10,112 nt of DNA from CAYGUK01 sp964352985 (GTDB taxonomy: Bacteria > Pseudomonadota > Gammaproteobacteria > JAHCLG01), in the NCBI GenBank assembly GCA_964352985.1, contig CAYGUK010000132.1:1-10112 (forward strand). Reading direction: 5' to 3'. Under the pieces are notes generated by a model, which worked only from the letters and a program-made list of their open reading frames with translations, did not search any database and was not told the origin of the DNA. A program made the translations under genes and the position numbers. This document shows, piece after piece, positions 7,340-10,112 of the stretch. Position 1 is the stretch's first letter. Every line of letters starts with the position of its first letter.

Positions 7340-8011
7340 ATGCTAGCGCCACCAAATACTGAAAAACAATTACTTGAACGTGCTAATAAAATTGCAGGTG
7401 CAACTCTAGGTGAATTAGCACACCAAAAAAACAGTTCAGTGCCAGAAGATTTTAATCGTGAAAAAGGTTGGACAGGACAACTCATTGAGCTTCATCTTGG
7501 TGCCTTAAGTGGCTCAAAACCGCAACCTGATTTTCCTTGTTTAGGTATTGAACTTAAAACCATTCCAATCGATAAAAATGGAAAACCACTGGAAACAACT
7601 TTTGTCTCCACCGTTCCATTGTTAAATTTGAGTCGATTAACTTGGGAAACAAGTTGGGTGAAAGCAAAATTATCTCGTGTTTTATGGGTCCCCGTAGAAG
7701 GTGATAAATCCATCCCCATCGCCAATCGCCGAATAGGCATGCCAATTTGTTGGACTCCGAATGCGAAACAACTTTATTTATTGCGTCGTGATTGGCAAGA
7801 ATTAACTGATATGATTGCCTTAGGGAAATTAGAACAGATAGACGCTCGGCTTGGTACTGTTTTACAAATTCGTCCTAAAGGTGCGAACGCCAAATCGCTT
7901 TGCCAAGCAATTGGGCCTGAAGGTCAACCAATTATGACGTTGCCTCGAGGATTTTACTTGCGAACAAGTTTCACCCATGAAATTTTACACCAAAACTATT
8001 GTATTCCATAA
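7340..8011 (+). CDS. mutH: DNA mismatch repair endonuclease MutH
   Basis: MutH is activated by MutS and MutL to nick the unmethylated strand at hemimethylated GATC sites, directing mismatch repair to the new DNA strand. The 223-residue product aligns along its whole length with the 229-residue E. coli protein, six residues shorter at the N-terminus. The catalytic core is intact: Glu50, Asp64, Glu71 and Lys73 (in PDFPCLGIELKT, the D-E-K triad), and Lys110, corresponding to E. coli E56, D70, E77, K79 and K116. Other shared blocks are EKGWTGQLIE, PLETTFVS, RVLWVPVEG, LQIRPKGANAK and LPRGFYLR. It implies that the genome also encodes Dam, MutS and MutL elsewhere. The ATG at 7340 fits the family N-terminus, but no Shine-Dalgarno is visible in the AT-rich leader. 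It is divergent from the SDR gene and separated from guaC by 85 nt containing a separate promoter. Confidence 0.98.
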   Translation: MLAPPNTEKQLLERANKIAGATLGELAHQKNSSVPEDFNREKGWTGQLIELHLGALSGSKPQPDFPCLGIELKTIPIDKNGKPLETTFVSTVPLLNLSRLTWETSWVKAKLSRVLWVPVEGDKSIPIANRRIGMPICWTPNAKQLYLLRRDWQELTDMIALGKLEQIDARLGTVLQIRPKGANAKSLCQAIGPEGQPIMTLPRGFYLRTSFTHEILHQNYCIP

Positions 8012-8057
8012 ATGCATAATTTTATCGGCCGAATTTAGTCCCAAAATAATTTGAATT

Positions 8058-8066
8058 TGCTATAAT
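8058..8066 (+). promoter_or_regulatory. Extended -10 promoter of guaC
   Basis: TGCTATAAT is a perfect -10 hexamer (8061-8066) preceded by the extended TGN element (8058-8060). No good -35 hexamer lies 16-18 nt upstream, which is tolerated in extended -10 promoters. The expected start is near 8073, giving a leader of about 24 nt with AAGG (8085-8088) 8 nt before the guaC ATG. No purine operator or riboswitch fold is apparent in the leader. Confidence 0.68.
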
Positions 8067-8096
8067 CACCCGCCAACATTTAATAAGGTTAATACC

Positions 8097-9140
8097 ATGC
8101 GTTTTGAAGAAGGTACAAAGTTAGATTTTAAAGATGTGTTGATACGACCAAAGCGGTCGGTCTTGCGTTCAAGAGCTGAAGTCGTCTTAGAGCGTGAATT
8201 TAATTTTCTACACTCAAATAACAAATGGCAAGGTGTACCTCTTATTGCCGCCAATATGGACCACACTGGGACATTTGCCATGGCTAATGCTATGACGCAA
8301 TATAATCTAATGACCGCTGTAAATAAATTTGAGTCATTGTCCAATTGGCAACAAGAAATAAAAAAAAATGAACATATAGTCAAATATACTTTTGTAAGTA
8401 GTGGTACTAGTGATGAAGATTTTGTTGTTTTAAAAACTATCATGGCACAAACCCCTATGAATATGATTTGCCTTGATGTGGCTAACGGTTATTCAGAACA
8501 TTTTGTCGATTTCGTTCGTAAAACAAGAAAAGCTTTTCCACAAAGTATCATTATGGCGGGTAATGTTGTTACCGGAGAAATGGTTGAAGAATTATTATTA
8601 TCTGGTGCTGATATTATTAAAATTGGGATCGGTCCAGGTTCAGTTTGTACGACTCGAGAAAAAACAGGCGTGGGATATCCGCAATTATCGGCCATCATCG
8701 AATGTGCGGATGCGGCTCACGGATTATCTGGTCTTGTTTGCGCAGATGGAGGTTGTACGGTGCCTGGAGATGTTGTAAAAGCATTTGCAGCTGGTGCTGA
8801 TTTTGTTATGTTGGGTGGCATGTTATCTGGTCATGATGAATGTAATGGAGAAAAATTCACTGAAAACAATAAAAATTATATGCGTTTTTATGGGATGAGT
8901 TCGCGCGAAGCGATGGAGCGTCATAATGGGAAAGTTGCAGAATATCGCACCAGTGAGGGGCGGTCAGTTAATGTCCCTTATCGCGGCAGTGTGAATGATA
9001 CGATTCAAGATATCTTGGGCGGCTTACGTTCTGCTTGCACTTATGTGGGGGCGCAACGATTAAAAGAATTATCTAAACGCACAACGTTTATTCATGTAGC
9101 AAGACAATTAAATGAAGTATTCACTGGCTTTCAAGTTTAA
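8097..9140 (+). CDS. guaC: GMP reductase
   Basis: NADPH-dependent GMP reductase, which deaminates GMP to IMP and so lets guanine compounds be reused for adenine nucleotides. The 347-residue TIM-barrel protein matches E. coli GuaC (347 residues) from MRFEEGTKLDFKDVLIRPKRS onward. It shows AANMD near residue 51, the catalytic-loop motif GIGPGSVCTTR with Cys184 and Thr186, Lys77 in TAVNK, VCADGGC and GDVVKAFAAGADFVMLGGM for phosphate binding, and FYGMSS. The C-terminal part DILGGLRSACTYVGA is also typical. The absence of the CBS-domain insert separates it from IMP dehydrogenase. It is transcribed from its own extended -10 promoter, with AAGG 8 nt before the ATG. It probably forms a two-gene unit with the methyltransferase gene 19 nt downstream. 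Confidence 0.97.
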   Translation: MRFEEGTKLDFKDVLIRPKRSVLRSRAEVVLEREFNFLHSNNKWQGVPLIAANMDHTGTFAMANAMTQYNLMTAVNKFESLSNWQQEIKKNEHIVKYTFVSSGTSDEDFVVLKTIMAQTPMNMICLDVANGYSEHFVDFVRKTRKAFPQSIIMAGNVVTGEMVEELLLSGADIIKIGIGPGSVCTTREKTGVGYPQLSAIIECADAAHGLSGLVCADGGCTVPGDVVKAFAAGADFVMLGGMLSGHDECNGEKFTENNKNYMRFYGMSSREAMERHNGKVAEYRTSEGRSVNVPYRGSVNDTIQDILGGLRSACTYVGAQRLKELSKRTTFIHVARQLNEVFTGFQV

Positions 9141-9159
9141 GTAAGGAGACAAAAAAATC

Positions 9160-9966
9160 ATGGCTGATTCAAATTATCATCGTAGCGTCGGCGAAACGAA
9201 TAAAACTCATCGTCAAGCTATTAATGAATTTGTTAATCCTTCAACTCAGCAATTTATTCTTGCGAGTGGCATCAAACAAGGTGATACAGTTTTAGATTTA
9301 GGATGTGGTATTGGCATCATGACTGCTTGGTTAGCTGAGCAAGTCGGTCCAGAAGGTAAAGTTGTTGCTGTTGATAATTGTGATCAACAGTTAATGATAG
9401 CAGAACAAGTTGCTAAAGATAAAAACTTAACTAATATAGAATTTACTAATATTTCAGCGGCAGATATCTCTAACTTAAATCAGCAATTTGATTTTGTATA
9501 TTGTCGTTTCTTGTTAATTCACTTACTCAATCCCATGCAAGTGCTAGAAACAATTTATCATTCTCTAAAAAAAGGTGGAGTGTTTGCATGTGAAAGTGCG
9601 ATTTTAGGACATGAATATTGTTATCCAACGAGTGATGCGTTTAGCAGATGGCGTGAATTAAATCATGATGTGTTAGCGGCCACCAATCGCGATCCACAAA
9701 CCGGTAAAAAGCTGTTTCATTATTTACATCAACTTGGCTTTCAAGGCATTGGTGCTAAAATTTTTCAGCCCGTATTAAATGGTTCAGATTTAAAATACGA
9801 AATGATTATTACGGATCTGCTCGAACAAGAAAATGCGTTATTAAAAACAAATTTAATTACTGAAGAAGAGTTACATGATTTAGTGAGCGAACTAACTGAA
9901 TTAGTCGAAGATGAATCTGTGATGATGGCTTACACACAAAGTTTACAGATTGCGGGTATTAAATAA
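9160..9966 (+). CDS. Class I SAM-dependent methyltransferase, substrate unknown
   Basis: Rossmann-fold methyltransferase of 268 residues in the UbiE/Methyltransf_25-like group. Motif I is VLDLGCGIG (44-52), which binds S-adenosylmethionine. Asp72 in VVAVDNC would hold the ribose. Motif IV lies in FDFVYCRFLLIHL (110-122) and a post-motif strand in LKKGGVFACES (136-146). The C-terminal region (about 160-268) is helical and acidic and contains TGKKLFHYLHQLGF, which recurs in this family of small-molecule methyltransferases. There is no DNA-methylase DPPY/NPPF motif, so it is not a Dam-like partner of mutH. The ATG at 9160 is preceded by AAGGAG, with a rather long 12-nt spacer. It lies 19 nt after guaC and is probably co-transcribed; no metabolic link to GMP reductase is evident. 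A strong hairpin follows 5 nt after its stop. Confidence 0.92.
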   Translation: MADSNYHRSVGETNKTHRQAINEFVNPSTQQFILASGIKQGDTVLDLGCGIGIMTAWLAEQVGPEGKVVAVDNCDQQLMIAEQVAKDKNLTNIEFTNISAADISNLNQQFDFVYCRFLLIHLLNPMQVLETIYHSLKKGGVFACESAILGHEYCYPTSDAFSRWRELNHDVLAATNRDPQTGKKLFHYLHQLGFQGIGAKIFQPVLNGSDLKYEMIITDLLEQENALLKTNLITEEELHDLVSELTELVEDESVMMAYTQSLQIAGIK

Positions 9967-9971
9967 ATTTT

Positions 9972-10005
9972 GGTAACTATTCAGCATAAATGCTAAATAG
10001 TTACC
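9972..10005 (+). terminator. Strong stem-loop after the methyltransferase gene
   Basis: GGTAACTATT (9972-9981) pairs perfectly with AATAGTTACC (9996-10005). After a C/A mismatch, AGCA (9983-9986) pairs with TGCT (9991-9994) around a TAAA tetraloop. It begins 5 nt after the stop codon, the place expected of a terminator. The plus-strand side lacks a run of T after the stem, so it may act as an mRNA 3'-end stabiliser, or with help from Rho, rather than as a classical intrinsic terminator. Confidence 0.5.
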
Positions 10006-10015
10006 CTGATAATAC

Positions 10016-10046
10016 TGCCTAACCTGGCAAAGCCAGGCTAACGGCA
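10016..10046. repeat. Palindromic element, G+C-rich stem-loop with internal loop
   Basis: CCTGGC (10023-10028) and GCCAGG (10032-10037) form a perfect 6-bp stem around AAA. TGCC (10016-10019) and GGCA (10043-10046) can close an outer stem, leaving TAA and CTAAC as internal loop; CTAAC occurs on both sides. It is non-coding and much richer in G+C than the genes around it (37 of 70 bases in 10021-10090). The design resembles REP-type intergenic palindromes, but only one copy is in the window. Confidence 0.45.
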
Positions 10047-10078
10047 CTTAAGGGGAAAATCGCGATTCTCCCCTTAAG
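10047..10078. repeat. 32-bp near-perfect palindrome
   Basis: CTTAAGGGGA (10047-10056) is exactly complementary to TCCCCTTAAG (10069-10078). The centre AATCGCGATT (10058-10067) is itself a perfect palindrome, so only one A/C pair breaks the symmetry of the 32 bp. It abuts the preceding stem-loop. It may be the second half of a composite repeat, or a terminator for a gene entering from the right on the minus strand. It can also refold: GATTC (10064-10068) can pair with GAATC (10078-10082). Confidence 0.5.
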
Positions 10079-10112
10079 AATCCCCATCGCGTGAGGAAAG
10101 TCTGTTCTTTTC

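Noticed and set aside
8097..9140. IMP dehydrogenase (guaB) instead of GMP reductase.
   Set aside because: Length is 347 residues with no CBS-domain insert, and the N- and C-terminal sequences follow GuaC.
7340..9966. A restriction-modification pair made of the Sau3AI-related MutH and the nearby methyltransferase.
   Set aside because: The nuclease matches MutH end to end, including its C-terminus, guaC lies between the genes, and the methyltransferase lacks the DPPY/NPPF motif of DNA methylases.
10074..10112. Possible end of a minus-strand gene entering from the right, with a stop codon near 10074-10076.
   Set aside because: Only about a dozen codons are inside the window, all three minus-strand frames are open for a similar or greater distance, and the DNA is palindromic, so coding cannot be claimed.

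Overview
The window looks like a chromosomal stretch of an AT-rich gammaproteobacterium. CarB, GreA, MutH and GMP reductase all read as gammaproteobacterial proteins, and MutH is essentially confined to Dam-using members of that class. carB followed by greA is a gammaproteobacterial gene order (pseudomonads have carA-carB-greA). The low G+C, short intergenic gaps and AT-rich initiation regions would suit a Legionellales/Coxiella-like or other host-associated lineage, but that placement is inference. No phage, plasmid, CRISPR or transposase gene is visible.

Layout. (1) 1-2757, + strand: the C-terminal two thirds of carB (pyrimidine/arginine precursor synthesis), an AT-rich hairpin, then greA (transcript cleavage factor). 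(2) 2760-5809, - strand: a tightly packed four-gene unit, read from right to left. It encodes a six-TM membrane protein with a cytoplasmic helical/TPR-like tail, an exported protein of unknown family, a CNHC thioredoxin-fold/PRX-like protein and a 68-residue lipoprotein. Gaps are 1 nt, 11 nt and a 13-nt overlap, so translation is probably coupled; a sigma70-like promoter sits just upstream. This is the least characterised part of the window. (3) 5872-7280, - strand: a short-chain dehydrogenase followed by a small exported protein of unknown family. (4) 7340-9966, + strand: mutH (GATC mismatch-repair nicking endonuclease), then guaC (GMP to IMP) with an extended -10 promoter, and a class I SAM methyltransferase 19 nt behind it. 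(5) 9967-10112: no gene, but three consecutive stem-loops in a stretch clearly richer in G+C than the surroundings, probably a terminator followed by a palindromic intergenic repeat.

The recognised genes are ordinary housekeeping functions: nucleotide synthesis and salvage (carB, guaC), transcription fidelity (greA) and mismatch repair (mutH). I see no convincing new defence or mobile system. The points most worth checking are the charge reversal at the CarB ornithine site, the uncharacterised envelope operon, and the hairpin cluster at the right edge.
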